NCBI GenBank assembly: GCA_904397835.1
Contig: CAJFOV010000005.1
Location: 1 to 58,783, forward strand
Length of the DNA: 58,783 nucleotides
Source of the DNA: Candidatus Aristotella avistercoris
GTDB taxonomy: Bacteria; Bacillota; Clostridia; Oscillospirales; Ruminococcaceae
Direction: 5' to 3'
Shown here: piece by piece, positions 25,638 to 34,763 of the stretch
Position numbering within the stretch: position 1 is the first letter of the stretch
Layout: every line of letters starts with the position of its first letter
Made by a program: the position numbers and the translations under genes
The notes under the pieces: model-generated
Seen by the model: only the letters and a program-made list of their open reading frames with translations
Database searches by the model: none
What the model was told of the DNA's origin: nothing

Positions 25638-27479
25638 CTATTTGGCCGGCAATTTGAGCACCTGGCCCACAGTGAGCAGGTCGCTTTTCAGGTTGTTCAG
25701 ACGGATGATCTCTGCATACCGGTTGCCGGAGCCCAGGTAGGTTTGGGAGATCTTCCACAGGGTGTCGCCGGCCTTGACGGTATACTGCCGGGCGGTGGCT
25801 TGCCCGCTGTTGCTGCCGCCACCGGAGCCGCCCGGTGTACTGGGTGAGGTTCCGGGAATCTGCAGCTGCATACCTGGGTAGATGTTGGTGCCAGTCAGGC
25901 CGTTTAACTGCACAATCTCCGGGTAACGGCTGCCAGAGCCCAGATGAGTCTGGGCGATACTCCAGAGGGAGTCTCCCTGTTTGACGGTGTATTGGAAGGA
26001 GGCGCCGCTGTTGTCGTCTGCACTGCCGCTGCCGCCGGCATCCCCTGTGCTGTTGTCTCCAGAGGCGGTTCCCGGGATTTTTAGCAGCATACCGGGATGG
26101 ATGTTGGTGCTGGTCAAGCCGTTTAACTGCATAATTTCTGGGTAGCGGCTGCCAGAGCCCAGATAGGTCTGGGCAATCTTCCACAGGGTGTCGCCCCGCT
26201 GGACCTCATGGATCCGATATCCCTGGGAGGGATCGGAGGGGCCAGAGCTGCTGTCCCCCTCCAGCCACTGGTCGTAGTGTTCCCAAATGGTGGGGTCCTC
26301 CTGCCCTAGGGACCAGGCGCCGACTCCCTTGAGGTCATACTTTTCCACCAGCTGGAATTTGGCCTGGTAGGAGTCGTCGTTTTCAAACCAGGCCACATAT
26401 TTCCCCGGTTGGAGTACCTGGTTCCATCCCACAGTGAACTGGGGGCTGGAGGCGGTGATCTCAAATTCTGCCCGCACCGATTGACTGGTCTGGTCATAGG
26501 TGACCGTGGCAGGACACGCTTGCAGAATCTGCTGAATGGTCCTGGTGCTGACCCCCTTTCCAGTAACGGATCCGCCATCCGTGCTCCAGACACGGCCATA
26601 GAAGGGGACGCCAATGACGATCTTATCCGCAGTGGTCCGCTCCAGGGCGTATTGGATGGAGCGCTCCACAAAGCCAATGCTGGCCACGGGTCCAGCCTCG
26701 CCGCCCTCATAGTGCTCGTCATAGGCCATAATGAGCAGATGGTCCGCATAGGTGGCCAAGGCAGCATAATCGTAGGAGCCGTGCCAGCCCGTCTGCCAGT
26801 TGTTGGGGTTGGCTGCCACTGCCACAGAGACCTCCTTGTGCCGGGGAATCTTCTCCCGCAGTAGTTTAACCAGCTGGGTATATTGATCCCTCTGGGCATG
26901 GGTCACATTTTCAATGTCCACATTGATGCCATCCAGATTGTGCCGTTCCACCGCCTGGGCAATCTGGGTGGAGAGGGTCTCCACATCCTGCAGGGCCAGG
27001 ATACCCGCGTTGCGGTTCCAGTGGTTGCTCAAAAAGGGCACCACCTTAATCCCCTGCTGGTGCATGGTATCCACAAAGGAGCTGCTGATGTTGTTCTGTT
27101 TCAGACTACCGTCCTCTTGGATGTCAAAATAGCTGGGAGAGACGGTATCCAGAGCGCCATTGGTCTGGTTGACAGATTGGATCTGCTGCTCCTCTGTCCC
27201 ATGGTACAGGTAGCCCATGGTGTACTTGTCGGAGGCTGCAAAGGCGGACAGGAAGGAGGAAAAGGCCATGGTGGTAATGAGCACGCCGGAGACCAGGATC
27301 TTTACGCTGCGGATTTTGGCTCGGTCTGCATAGGCGCGCACCCGTTGCATGAGAGATTTTGGAGGCTCCCCCTGGGTGGAGATCAGCTCCTTGGCAAATT
27401 CTGCGTCTGCGCTGGAGTACTCCAGACACAGGTCGTAGGTTCCATCCCCGTTGGGGAGCAATCGAATGACAGGAAACAT
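25638..27479 (-). CDS. GH18 glycosidase with three C-terminal LysM domains (SleL/YaaH-like)
   Basis: A 613-residue envelope protein. A cytoplasmic N-terminus (1-57) precedes a membrane span (about 58-82), then a GH18 barrel with the catalytic DGINVDIE (183-190), then three LysM repeats (each with GDTLWKI or similar). Related spore-cortex enzymes (SleL, YaaH) cleave muramic-lactam-containing peptidoglycan, but normally carry LysM first. The linkers are Gly/Ser-rich. The ATG at 27479 follows AAGGTGAGG. A forespore-type promoter match 60 bases upstream supports a sporulation or germination role (inference). Confidence 0.85.
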   Translation of the reverse strand: MFPVIRLLPNGDGTYDLCLEYSSADAEFAKELISTQGEPPKSLMQRVRAYADRAKIRSVKILVSGVLITTMAFSSFLSAFAASDKYTMGYLYHGTEEQQIQSVNQTNGALDTVSPSYFDIQEDGSLKQNNISSSFVDTMHQQGIKVVPFLSNHWNRNAGILALQDVETLSTQIAQAVERHNLDGINVDIENVTHAQRDQYTQLVKLLREKIPRHKEVSVAVAANPNNWQTGWHGSYDYAALATYADHLLIMAYDEHYEGGEAGPVASIGFVERSIQYALERTTADKIVIGVPFYGRVWSTDGGSVTGKGVSTRTIQQILQACPATVTYDQTSQSVRAEFEITASSPQFTVGWNQVLQPGKYVAWFENDDSYQAKFQLVEKYDLKGVGAWSLGQEDPTIWEHYDQWLEGDSSSGPSDPSQGYRIHEVQRGDTLWKIAQTYLGSGSRYPEIMQLNGLTSTNIHPGMLLKIPGTASGDNSTGDAGGSGSADDNSGASFQYTVKQGDSLWSIAQTHLGSGSRYPEIVQLNGLTGTNIYPGMQLQIPGTSPSTPGGSGGGSNSGQATARQYTVKAGDTLWKISQTYLGSGNRYAEIIRLNNLKSDLLTVGQVLKLPAK

Positions 27480-27540
27480 TGGTACCTCACCTTTCTTTGT
27501 GGAAATCATTTTCCCGTGTTGCCGGACTTTGGCTTGCTAT

Positions 27541-27569
27541 TAGTATGGGTTTGGCAGGGTAATTCATGC
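27541..27569 (-). promoter_or_regulatory. Candidate SigF/SigG-type promoter of the GH18-LysM gene
   Basis: On the minus strand GCATG (27565-27569), 17 bases and CATACTA (27541-27547), fitting GNATR-N17/18-CATNNTA. The predicted start lies about 55 bases before the ATG. Confidence 0.45.
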
Positions 27570-27661
27570 CTAATTTCCAAGAGGGAGGGGCATTTTCCTT
27601 TGACATTCTCAGGTTTCGTGGCGGAATTTTCTGCAGGTCAGAGCCTAGGGCGGATCAACAG

Positions 27662-27699
27662 AAAAGGCCCGCACCCTTCAGTGAGAAGGGGCGGGCTTT
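27662..27699. terminator. Terminator after the TetR gene
   Basis: A GC-rich stem of about 15 bp with one bulge (AAGGCCCGC with GCGGGCTTT at the base). Minus-strand tail CTTTTC; plus-strand tail CTTTG. Confidence 0.75.
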
Positions 27700-27731
27700 G
27701 ACGGATCAGGATGGCATGGAGCAGCTGTTGT

Positions 27732-28298
27732 TTACTCCTGTGACGACAGAGGAAAGGCCTGTTCCAAGGCCCGCTTGAGGATGGGGGCCAGATTGGGCTC
27801 CGGCTCTAAGGCGCATTGGAACATAGCACTTTGCAGCAAAAAAACCAGCTCCAGGGCGGTCTGTTCTGCATCGCCGGCAAAGGTCTGGCTGCGGCGCAGC
27901 CGTGCGGCAAGGGCGGTCTGCAGCTCTTGCCTGTTTTTTACAATGAGCTCCTTGATCTGAGGCATGGAGAGGGCAAGGGTCTGCAGCATAAGCAAAAACT
28001 GTGCCTGTTCCCGGTTGGAGAGCAGCTCCTGGAGTTTTTCCTCTCGCTGGTCGGCCTGGCGGGCGTGGAGCAGGTCCTCCAACAAGTTGGTGATAGAGAG
28101 CAGGGAGGCATCCGCCATCAACAGGAGAATCTCATCCTTGCTGGAAAAATAGTGGTGAACCAATCCAGTGGCGATCCCCGCCTGTTGGGCAATGTCCTTG
28201 ACAGAGGTGGATTCATAAGACCCGTTTTGGATCATACAGGTCTGCAGGGCGCGGCCGATTTCAATGCGCCGCTGTTCCGAAATAGAGGGTCTACCCAT
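27732..28298 (-). CDS. TetR family transcriptional regulator
   Basis: A 188-residue regulator. The N-terminal HTH is clear: GSYESTSVKDIAQQAGIATGLVHHYFSSKDE contains the TetR helix-turn-helix with the usual YF-x-SKDEIL ending. The remaining alpha-helical half is the ligand-binding and dimer domain, with no recognisable ligand type. AGGAGATG nine bases before ATG 28298 fixes the start. The upstream 830 bases hold no gene, so the regulated partner is unclear; two TTGGTC-type palindromes at 28.6 kb are possible operators. Confidence 0.9.
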   Translation of the reverse strand: MGRPSISEQRRIEIGRALQTCMIQNGSYESTSVKDIAQQAGIATGLVHHYFSSKDEILLLMADASLLSITNLLEDLLHARQADQREEKLQELLSNREQAQFLLMLQTLALSMPQIKELIVKNRQELQTALAARLRRSQTFAGDAEQTALELVFLLQSAMFQCALEPEPNLAPILKRALEQAFPLSSQE

Positions 28299-29128
28299 GG
28301 GTACATCTCCTAGCAGTTGTAGTGATATGGTGATGGAAAATAAAAAGAGAAACAGCACCTACAGGAGGGCTGTCCAAAACCCTATGTATCATCATACCAT
28401 AGGCAAAAGAAAAAATGAAGTTCAAATTGGCAAGCATTTTATTTTCCATCCCGTGCGGCAGAAGGAATTATATCCCCACAGGACAGTTTTTGTAAGGGCA
28501 ATGGGATGGGATTCCAGGAAACGAACCTATGGCCAAAACAGCAAAATCCAAAGGTCCCCTTCATGGAAAATGATGAATTATTTGGTCGTTTGACCAATTT
28601 ATATTGACTTTCCAAGAATGGCGTGGTTTACTGAAATCGTAAATTGGTTGGCTGACCGATAAATAAAATTGTTGGGACAATTGGATCAAGAGACACCATG
28701 CGCCTTCAACAGCGCTCAGAGATCTGCGATACCCCTTGAGACGGCGGTGCTCTTTTTCGAGCAGGTGGGCCTGCCAACAACCCAGAGTGAGGAAGATGCC
28801 ATTTCAAATCAAGAGAACAGAGATGTACATCGCAGCATCCATATAACCATTGGTTTTTCCAATCCCTGAGATGGGGCGCCAAAATGGCGCCTTGTATCCA
28901 TAGGAATAGGGCTTGCGGCCCCTGTTCACGGTGGATTTTGCAGTCCTGCGGGCTGTGATAGCTGTTGCTGGGGTCATTTGACCTTGCGAAACCTCAAAAT
29001 GGATTGAGCGCTCTATGCGCAAAGAGCTGTTGACAGCGGCCCGCCCTCCATGGTTTACTGGGGCTGATCCCAGGAAACGGAACTGGGAGAGGCTACACCG
29101 CTGCACATCCCATGGGGGAGGGAAAACC
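28299..29128. other. Gene-free stretch with inverted repeats
   Basis: About 830 bases with no supported gene. It holds the palindromes at 28582-28659 and a GGCGCC-AAAAT-GGCGCC hairpin (28873-28889). Several short frames read through it without ribosome sites. The length suggests a lost gene. Confidence 0.4.
28582..28597. promoter_or_regulatory. Perfect palindrome, possible operator
   Basis: TTGGTC-GTTT-GACCAA, with an imperfect copy (TTGGTTGGCTGACCGA) 62 bases downstream at 28644-28659. TetR-type operators have this form. The distance to the TetR start (284 bases) is large. Confidence 0.35.
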
Positions 29129-29908
29129 ATGAAAATCTTGTTGATTGCAGTTCCACTACTGTCCATATCCATCGGAGCTGTTGTGTGGGTCAAACTCCAC
29201 GGCTATTGGCGGCCGGGCAACGGGCCCCAATATGACCCAAAGCATGTTTCACCAGTCCCTGACAGTCCCCTGCGGGGGAAGGTTCTATTCTGTTTGGGCT
29301 CCTCCGTCACGGCGGGCATGGCCTCGGGAGGCATCTCCTTTGTGGACTACCTGCGGGCCATGGACGGGTGCCGGATCATCCAGGAGACGGCCTCTGCCTC
29401 CACGCTGGCGGACCGGGGTCCCAAGTCCTACCTCAGGCGGCTGCGTGCCAACCCTGCCACCAGGGAACCGGTGGATCTGTTCCTCTGCCAGCTGTCCACC
29501 AACGACGCCACCTTCCGCAGCGAGCTGGGGAAGGTCAGCGACAGCCGGGACCCAAAGGATTTTGACACCAAAACCACGGTGGGCGGCATGGAGGCCATCA
29601 TCGACTTTGCCCGAAGGACCTGGAACTGCCCCATTGTCTTTTTTACCGGCACCAGGTATGACAATCCCCGCTACCACTATCTGGTCAACCAGCTGTTGGA
29701 GCTGGAGGAAAAGTGGGGGATCACCGTCATCGACCTGTGGCACGACCGGGCCATGAACCAGATCTCCCCCCAGGAGTACCGGCTGTATATGAACGATGGG
29801 GTCCACCCCACCAAGGCCGGTTATTTGCTGTGGTGGACACCCGCCATCCAGCGACAGCTGTACCACATGTTCCTCAAGGAGACAGAGGCGCCTGCGGGGG
29901 AGTCATAA
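29129..29908 (+). CDS. SGNH/GDSL hydrolase, membrane anchored
   Basis: A 259-residue protein with an N-terminal hydrophobic anchor (about 2-20) and an SGNH fold: LFCLGSSVTAG (catalytic Ser block), an LSTND block, and NDGVHPTKAGY (Asp/His block). SGNH enzymes are esterases, lipases or deacetylases; the substrate is not predictable. GGGGGAGGG lies before ATG 29129. The FAAL-carrier-reductase gene starts 76 bases later on the same strand, though a terminator-like hairpin intervenes. Confidence 0.85.
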   Translation: MKILLIAVPLLSISIGAVVWVKLHGYWRPGNGPQYDPKHVSPVPDSPLRGKVLFCLGSSVTAGMASGGISFVDYLRAMDGCRIIQETASASTLADRGPKSYLRRLRANPATREPVDLFLCQLSTNDATFRSELGKVSDSRDPKDFDTKTTVGGMEAIIDFARRTWNCPIVFFTGTRYDNPRYHYLVNQLLELEEKWGITVIDLWHDRAMNQISPQEYRLYMNDGVHPTKAGYLLWWTPAIQRQLYHMFLKETEAPAGES

Positions 29909-29922
29909 ACAATCAGTGTGGA

Positions 29923-29958
29923 ACCAGGAGCCCACTTCCTTGGGTTCCTGGTCTTTCT
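29923..29958 (+). terminator. Terminator/attenuator hairpin
   Basis: ACCAGGAGCCCA (29923-29934) pairs with TGGGTTCCTGGT (29941-29952, one G-U), followed by CTTTCT. It separates the SGNH gene from the megaenzyme. Confidence 0.65.
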
Positions 29959-29984
29959 CTATGCCATGAAAGGATGTGTATGCC

Positions 29985-32900
29985 ATGGAAGGCGCTTTGG
30001 AACTGCTGCGGCGGGGTGCCCACCAGGACCCGCAACGGATCATCTACGATTTTTTGGACTGTAGTCAGGAGCCCTTTGTCCACCATCCCATCAACATGGA
30101 GTCGCTGTACCGACGGGCCACAGCGGTGGCGGCCCAGCTCCAGCAGAAGGGCGCAAAGCCTGGGGACCGGGCCATTCTCCTCTCCCTGCAGGACGAGGGG
30201 ACCCTCTATGGCGTGCTGGGCTGCATGTTGGCGGGGGTGGTCTTCACGGTCATACCGCCCCCCATTGACGAGGGCAAGCTCTCCCGCTTTGTGTCGGTAC
30301 TGCGCTCCTGCAACCCCAAGTTTTTGATCTCCAACGCCCAGATGGAGCAGGAGTCCAACACCCGCGTCACTGGGACGCTGCTGCGCCGGGCCTTTGGCCA
30401 GGTGCTGGCCCTCAAGCGCATTTACACCGACCGGATCCCGGCCTACGAGGGGGAGGAGATCTTCCACACCTACGCCTCCGATGAGCTGCTGTATCTGCAG
30501 TACACCTCCGGCTCCACCTCTGCGCCCAAGGGGGTCATGGTCACCTATGGGAACCTGACGGCCTGTGTGGAACAGTGCCGGGAGATTCTGGATTTTACCC
30601 GCGGCGGCTACAACCTGGCCTCCTGGGTGCCCTTTTACCACAACATTGGGCTGGTGGTCTCTCTGCTGCTGCCCCTGTGGGCCAGGGAGGGCGTCTCCTA
30701 CCAAATCCCAACCCTGCAGTTTTTGCAAAAGCCCACCATCTGGCTCAAGGTCCTCTCCGACTACAAGATCAACGCGACTGCCGCCCCCAACTCCGCCTAC
30801 GATGTGTGTGCCAAACTGGTGTCCCCAGAGCAGGCAAAGGCCTATGACCTGTCCCATGTGACCCACCTGATCAACGGATCGGAGTTCGTCAACCTCAACA
30901 CGGTGCGCCGGTTCTGTGAGCGGTTCTCCATCCAGCCCAACGCCTTCACTCCGGGATACGGCCTGTCTGAGTGCGTGTGTGTGGCGACGGTGGCCAGCCA
31001 GGACTTCCGGTCGGTCTCTGTGGATCCGGACGCCTACCGCCAGGGGAAATTCTGTCCCACAACCCAGGGGGGCAAGCCCATCGTGGGGGTGGGTCGCACC
31101 GCGGGGGACACACGGATCGTGGCCATCCGCCCCGATGGAACCCCCTGCGCCGATGATGAGATCGGGGAGATCTGCATCAGCGGCTCCAGCGTCTGCCAGG
31201 GGTACTGGCAGAACCCCCAGGAGAGCCAGCGCTTCCATACGGCGATCCCCGGCTACAATGGGTTCTTTTACCGCACCGGCGACATGGGCCAGATGTACCA
31301 GGGTCAGCTGTATCTCACCGGCCGCATCAAGGAGATGATCGTGGTCAGCGGCAAAAATATCTTCCCCAGTGATATCACCCTTCTCCTTTCGGAACAGGGG
31401 GTGGATTTGGGAATGGATGGCGTGGCCGTGTTCTCCCTCCAACAGGATAGCGGGGAAAAGCCCGTCTTCTGCGGGGAGTGCAGCCAGGGACAGGACCTGG
31501 AGGCCCTGGCCGCCCAGATCAACCGCCTGGTGGCCCAGCACTTTGGGTTCTCCTTCTACGAGATCCTCTTTGTTCCCACCGGCTCGCTGCCCCGTACGGA
31601 CAACCGCAAGGTCCGCACCCTGGCCACCAAAGCACAGTATGAGGACGGCACCCTGCCGGTGCTCTATCGGACCGGGACTGGAACAGCCGCGGGGCGTGCG
31701 CCGGAGGCGGCCCCGTTGACCCTATCCGCATCCAGCACGCAGGAGGAACTTCTGACAGCGGTGCGGGAGCTGTTCCGCCGGGTGCTCCCCCAGCACCAGT
31801 TTGGGGATCAGGACAGCTTCTTAGAGCTGGGCGGGGACTCCCTGCGGATGATGGAGCTGGTGTGCGCACTGGAGCAATCCTTAGGGGTCAGTTTGGACCT
31901 GCGGGAGATCATTGCCAGCCCCACTGTGGCCGGGGTGGCAGAGTACCTGCGCAGGGTTCTCAAGGGGGAGGCCCAGGGGAGAAATCTCTCCCTGCGGGAG
32001 GAGTGCTTTTTGGATCCGGCCATTGTGCCCCAGGGGGCGTACGCCTGCCTGCCCCAGGACTGTGACCAGGTCTTCCTGACGGGGAGCTCCGGCTTTTTGG
32101 GGGCCAATCTCATCCGCTCCCTGTTGGAACAGCGCAAGGGACGGCCCATCACCGTCTACTGCCATGTGCGGGCCAAAACCGTCCAGGAGGGGATGGAGCG
32201 TCTGGAGAAAAATATGCGGCACTTCGGCTGCTGGCAGGAGGCGTTCCGGGATCACATGGTTCCTGTTTTGGGGGATCTCAACCTGCCCCGCCTGGGTATG
32301 GACCAAGAGACCTATGACATGCTGTCCAAACGGGTGCAGGTGGTCTATCACAACGGGGCGGTACTGAACTTTGTATTCCCCTATGAGCAGCTCAAACGCA
32401 CCAATGTGACAGGGACCCAGGAGTGTCTGCGTTTTGCCTGCGCGGGCTCGCCAAAGTATTTTCACTATGTCTCCTCCTACAGCGTCTTTGACACGCCGGC
32501 ATACTTTGACCGGGCCGTGTTGGAATCGGATTCCTTGGAAAATCCGGAGGGCTACTTCCTGGGCTATTCCCAGAGCAAGTGGGTGGCGGAAAAACTGGTG
32601 AACATCGCCCAGAGCCGGGGCCTGCGGGCAGCCATCTACCGCCCGGGGGACATCACGGGCGCGCTGCGCAACGGCATCTGGAACCTGGGGGATCTCATCA
32701 GCCGAGCCCTGGTGGGCTGCATCCAGCTGGGCTGTGCCCCTCAGATGGATGTCCAGCTGCCCCTGACGCCGGTGGACTTTGTCAGCGACGCCCTGGTGCA
32801 CATCTCCTTCCAGGAGGGATGTTGGGGAAAGGCCTTCCATCTGCTGAACCGGAGGATCATGCCCCTGGATCAGATTGTCGCCCTCATTCAAAAGGCCGGC

Positions 32901-33230
32901 TATCCCCTCCAGGTGGTTCCCTACGACCAGTGGTGCCAACGGCTCACCGCCTGCACCGTCCAGGAGAATGTCCTGCGGGTTCTTGCAAACCTCTTTACCG
33001 ATCAGCGCAGGGCGGGGGAGCGGCTGGCGGAGCGCTATGGCGTCCATCAGGCCCAGCTGGATACCAGCAACGCCCAGGCGTTTCTGGCAGGCTCCGGCAT
33101 CAGCTGTCCTCCAGTGGGCAAGGAGATGCTGCAGGCCTATCTGCGGTATTTCCAATCCTGCGGATATCTGCCAAGTCCCAAGGGGCTGTTCAGCCGCCTG
33201 TTTGCCGCCAAGGGAGCAAAACAGGCCTAG
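29985..33230 (+). CDS. FAAL-like adenylation/carrier/thioester-reductase protein
   Basis: A 1081-residue, three-domain enzyme. First, an adenylate-forming domain with LQYTSGSTSAPKGVMVT (about 171-187), PGYGLSE and YRTGDMG; its wording resembles fatty-acyl-AMP ligases and carboxylic acid reductases. Second, a carrier domain with phosphopantetheine Ser619 in LELGGDSLRMMEL. Third, an NAD(P)H thioester reductase with FLTGSSGFLGANL (from about 697) and the YSQSK catalytic pair. Expected chemistry: activate a carboxylic acid, tether it, release it as aldehyde or alcohol. There is no condensation domain. AAAGGATG precedes ATG 29985 (a GTG at 29976 is too close). No phosphopantetheinyl transferase is seen nearby. 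Confidence 0.88.
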   Translation: MEGALELLRRGAHQDPQRIIYDFLDCSQEPFVHHPINMESLYRRATAVAAQLQQKGAKPGDRAILLSLQDEGTLYGVLGCMLAGVVFTVIPPPIDEGKLSRFVSVLRSCNPKFLISNAQMEQESNTRVTGTLLRRAFGQVLALKRIYTDRIPAYEGEEIFHTYASDELLYLQYTSGSTSAPKGVMVTYGNLTACVEQCREILDFTRGGYNLASWVPFYHNIGLVVSLLLPLWAREGVSYQIPTLQFLQKPTIWLKVLSDYKINATAAPNSAYDVCAKLVSPEQAKAYDLSHVTHLINGSEFVNLNTVRRFCERFSIQPNAFTPGYGLSECVCVATVASQDFRSVSVDPDAYRQGKFCPTTQGGKPIVGVGRTAGDTRIVAIRPDGTPCADDEIGEICISGSSVCQGYWQNPQESQRFHTAIPGYNGFFYRTGDMGQMYQGQLYLTGRIKEMIVVSGKNIFPSDITLLLSEQGVDLGMDGVAVFSLQQDSGEKPVFCGECSQGQDLEALAAQINRLVAQHFGFSFYEILFVPTGSLPRTDNRKVRTLATKAQYEDGTLPVLYRTGTGTAAGRAPEAAPLTLSASSTQEELLTAVRELFRRVLPQHQFGDQDSFLELGGDSLRMMELVCALEQSLGVSLDLREIIASPTVAGVAEYLRRVLKGEAQGRNLSLREECFLDPAIVPQGAYACLPQDCDQVFLTGSSGFLGANLIRSLLEQRKGRPITVYCHVRAKTVQEGMERLEKNMRHFGCWQEAFRDHMVPVLGDLNLPRLGMDQETYDMLSKRVQVVYHNGAVLNFVFPYEQLKRTNVTGTQECLRFACAGSPKYFHYVSSYSVFDTPAYFDRAVLESDSLENPEGYFLGYSQSKWVAEKLVNIAQSRGLRAAIYRPGDITGALRNGIWNLGDLISRALVGCIQLGCAPQMDVQLPLTPVDFVSDALVHISFQEGCWGKAFHLLNRRIMPLDQIVALIQKAGYPLQVVPYDQWCQRLTACTVQENVLRVLANLFTDQRRAGERLAERYGVHQAQLDTSNAQAFLAGSGISCPPVGKEMLQAYLRYFQSCGYLPSPKGLFSRLFAAKGAKQA

Positions 33231-33251
33231 AAGTATCTCACCATCAAAAAT

Positions 33252-33285
33252 GCCGGAGGCCATCCCGTGGGGTGGTCTCCGGCTT
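33252..33285 (+). terminator. Possible terminator after the megaenzyme
   Basis: An 11-bp stem (33252-33262 with 33273-33283, one G-U). The following TTCCTAA is a poor T tract. Confidence 0.4.
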
Positions 33286-33460
33286 CCTAATAGCAGAAAA
33301 GGAGGAACATTGCTGGCACGCCGCAACAACTCCTCTGGAAGAAAATATACTGTGGCGGGAACAAAACACAGGCCCACCATCGCTGCCGACCTTGGATCAA
33401 AAGAGCGAGGTGTTCTCCACCTTCACAGGTGCGCGTCTGCCGGCCAGCTGTCCCGCCGCT

Positions 33461-33829
33461 CTACAGTAGGCTGTGTCTGCTGGCGCTGCGCTCCTCCCGC
33501 TCCCGCTTTTCCACCCGCTTGAGATAGCCGCAGATGATGCTGATAAACTCGCTGTTGGTGGGTTGATGCATGATGGGGTAGTGGGCCATCTGGCTCAAAA
33601 GCCTGCGGTTGCCGTGGGTCCAGCAGTATTGGACCACTGTGCGCAAATTCCGCTCCACACACTGGGGCGTAGTGTGTAAGATTTCGGCAACCTCCGGGTA
33701 GAGACGCTTTGTGACCAACAACAGCCGATCCTCGTCCTCATAGCACAGCTGAATGCAGATCTTCAGCGCATTGTGCCCGTGGTAGGTGGTTGGAATCCCT
33801 AACGCCCAAATGATATCGGAAATGTTCAC
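33461..33829 (-). CDS. Spo0A C-terminal-domain-only protein
   Basis: A 122-residue protein that aligns by eye over most of its length with the DNA-binding domain of the sporulation regulator Spo0A: ALGIPTTYHGHNALK, RLYPEVAEILHTTPQCVERNLR (the recognition-helix region) and HQPTNSEFISIICGYLKR. The receiver domain is absent, so it cannot be phospho-activated like Spo0A. The start is GTG at 33829 (MNISD), matching the beginning of the domain. It may compete for 0A boxes or act as a constitutive regulator (inference). A near-match to a 0A box (CGTCGAA) lies on the minus strand about 90 bases upstream. Confidence 0.85.
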   Translation of the reverse strand: MNISDIIWALGIPTTYHGHNALKICIQLCYEDEDRLLLVTKRLYPEVAEILHTTPQCVERNLRTVVQYCWTHGNRRLLSQMAHYPIMHQPTNSEFISIICGYLKRVEKREREERSASRHSLL

Positions 33830-34276
33830 AGCAGCCCCCGTCCCTTATCCAATGATTCTTCATAGATCATAAGGGAGGAAAAGGAAGAGACTCGATTTTT
33901 AGACACAAAAAGACATTTTTCGACGAAATTTTAGCGATGCACGCTGTTTTTCACTAAAAAATTATGGATGGATCGTGGAAAAAGTCGAGAATAGAAGATC
34001 GATTTTTGAAAAATTATGGGTGATTAATAGGAAAAACTATTGATTTGTAGCGGCGGAACCCCCTCCATCGCAGGCCACATCACAGGGAGATGACGTGGCT
34101 CCGGCAGAGAGATTCCCCGGCACAAGGCGGCATTTCTGCCAGGGTGGTGGAGGCCTTCTGCGGGGGCGTGTTGTGAAAACTTTGGGAGAATCAACGGAGC
34201 ATTGCCCCTTTTATTTCCGCCCAAAAGGTGCTATACTATGCTTATCATCGGATCAAATGACAGGAGGAACGGAAAG
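33830..34276. other. Gene-free divergent region
   Basis: About 450 bases between divergent genes. The first half (33890-34040) is strongly AT-rich with several TCGA motifs. No gene; TATACT at 34242-34247 is a possible -10 for the next gene without a clear -35. Confidence 0.4.
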
Positions 34277-34570
34277 ATGAAGGCATATGATACCATCAAT
34301 AAAGTGGAGCTGGAAGTGACCACCCAGGAGCTGCTCCGCCTCATGAAGGAGGAGAACCGCCAGGTGGACCTGATTCTGCCGGAGAAGAAGACCGACAGCG
34401 ACGGCTACCTGACCTGGGATGAGGAGCACTGGAGCAGCGTGGATGACCGCCGCTTCATCCGCTATTACACCCTGGAGGGCCGCCAGCTGCGGGACAGCAC
34501 CACCCACAACATCTATGATGTGCGCACGGACTTTTTGCCTGAGGAGGCCAAAGAGGTCCGCCTGAGCTAA
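34277..34570 (+). CDS. Small hypothetical protein
   Basis: A 97-residue soluble, acidic protein ([20 protein letters not shown]..., ending EEAKEVRLS) that I do not recognise. It is rich in charged residues, with a helical N-terminal half and a [12 protein letters not shown] strand region. AGGAGG nine bases before the ATG makes it a convincing gene. It precedes the UvrA-like gene by about 190 bases in the same direction. Confidence 0.65.
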   Translation: MKAYDTINKVELEVTTQELLRLMKEENRQVDLILPEKKTDSDGYLTWDEEHWSSVDDRRFIRYYTLEGRQLRDSTTHNIYDVRTDFLPEEAKEVRLS

Positions 34571-34763
34571 GGGCAATTGGATCCGGCTTGCAAGAGGGAA
34601 CTGCCAGGGGGCGGCTCCCTCTTTTTTCGATGGGTTCCCTTGGAAGAGGGATCCCGCCGTTTGGCAGACCCTATGCCTGGCGGCCACCCGCCAGATAAGA
34701 GACGGGGAAGGGGATCTTGGACCATTGCAAAATGTATGTTCCAGCAGAAGAGGGAGGATGAAG

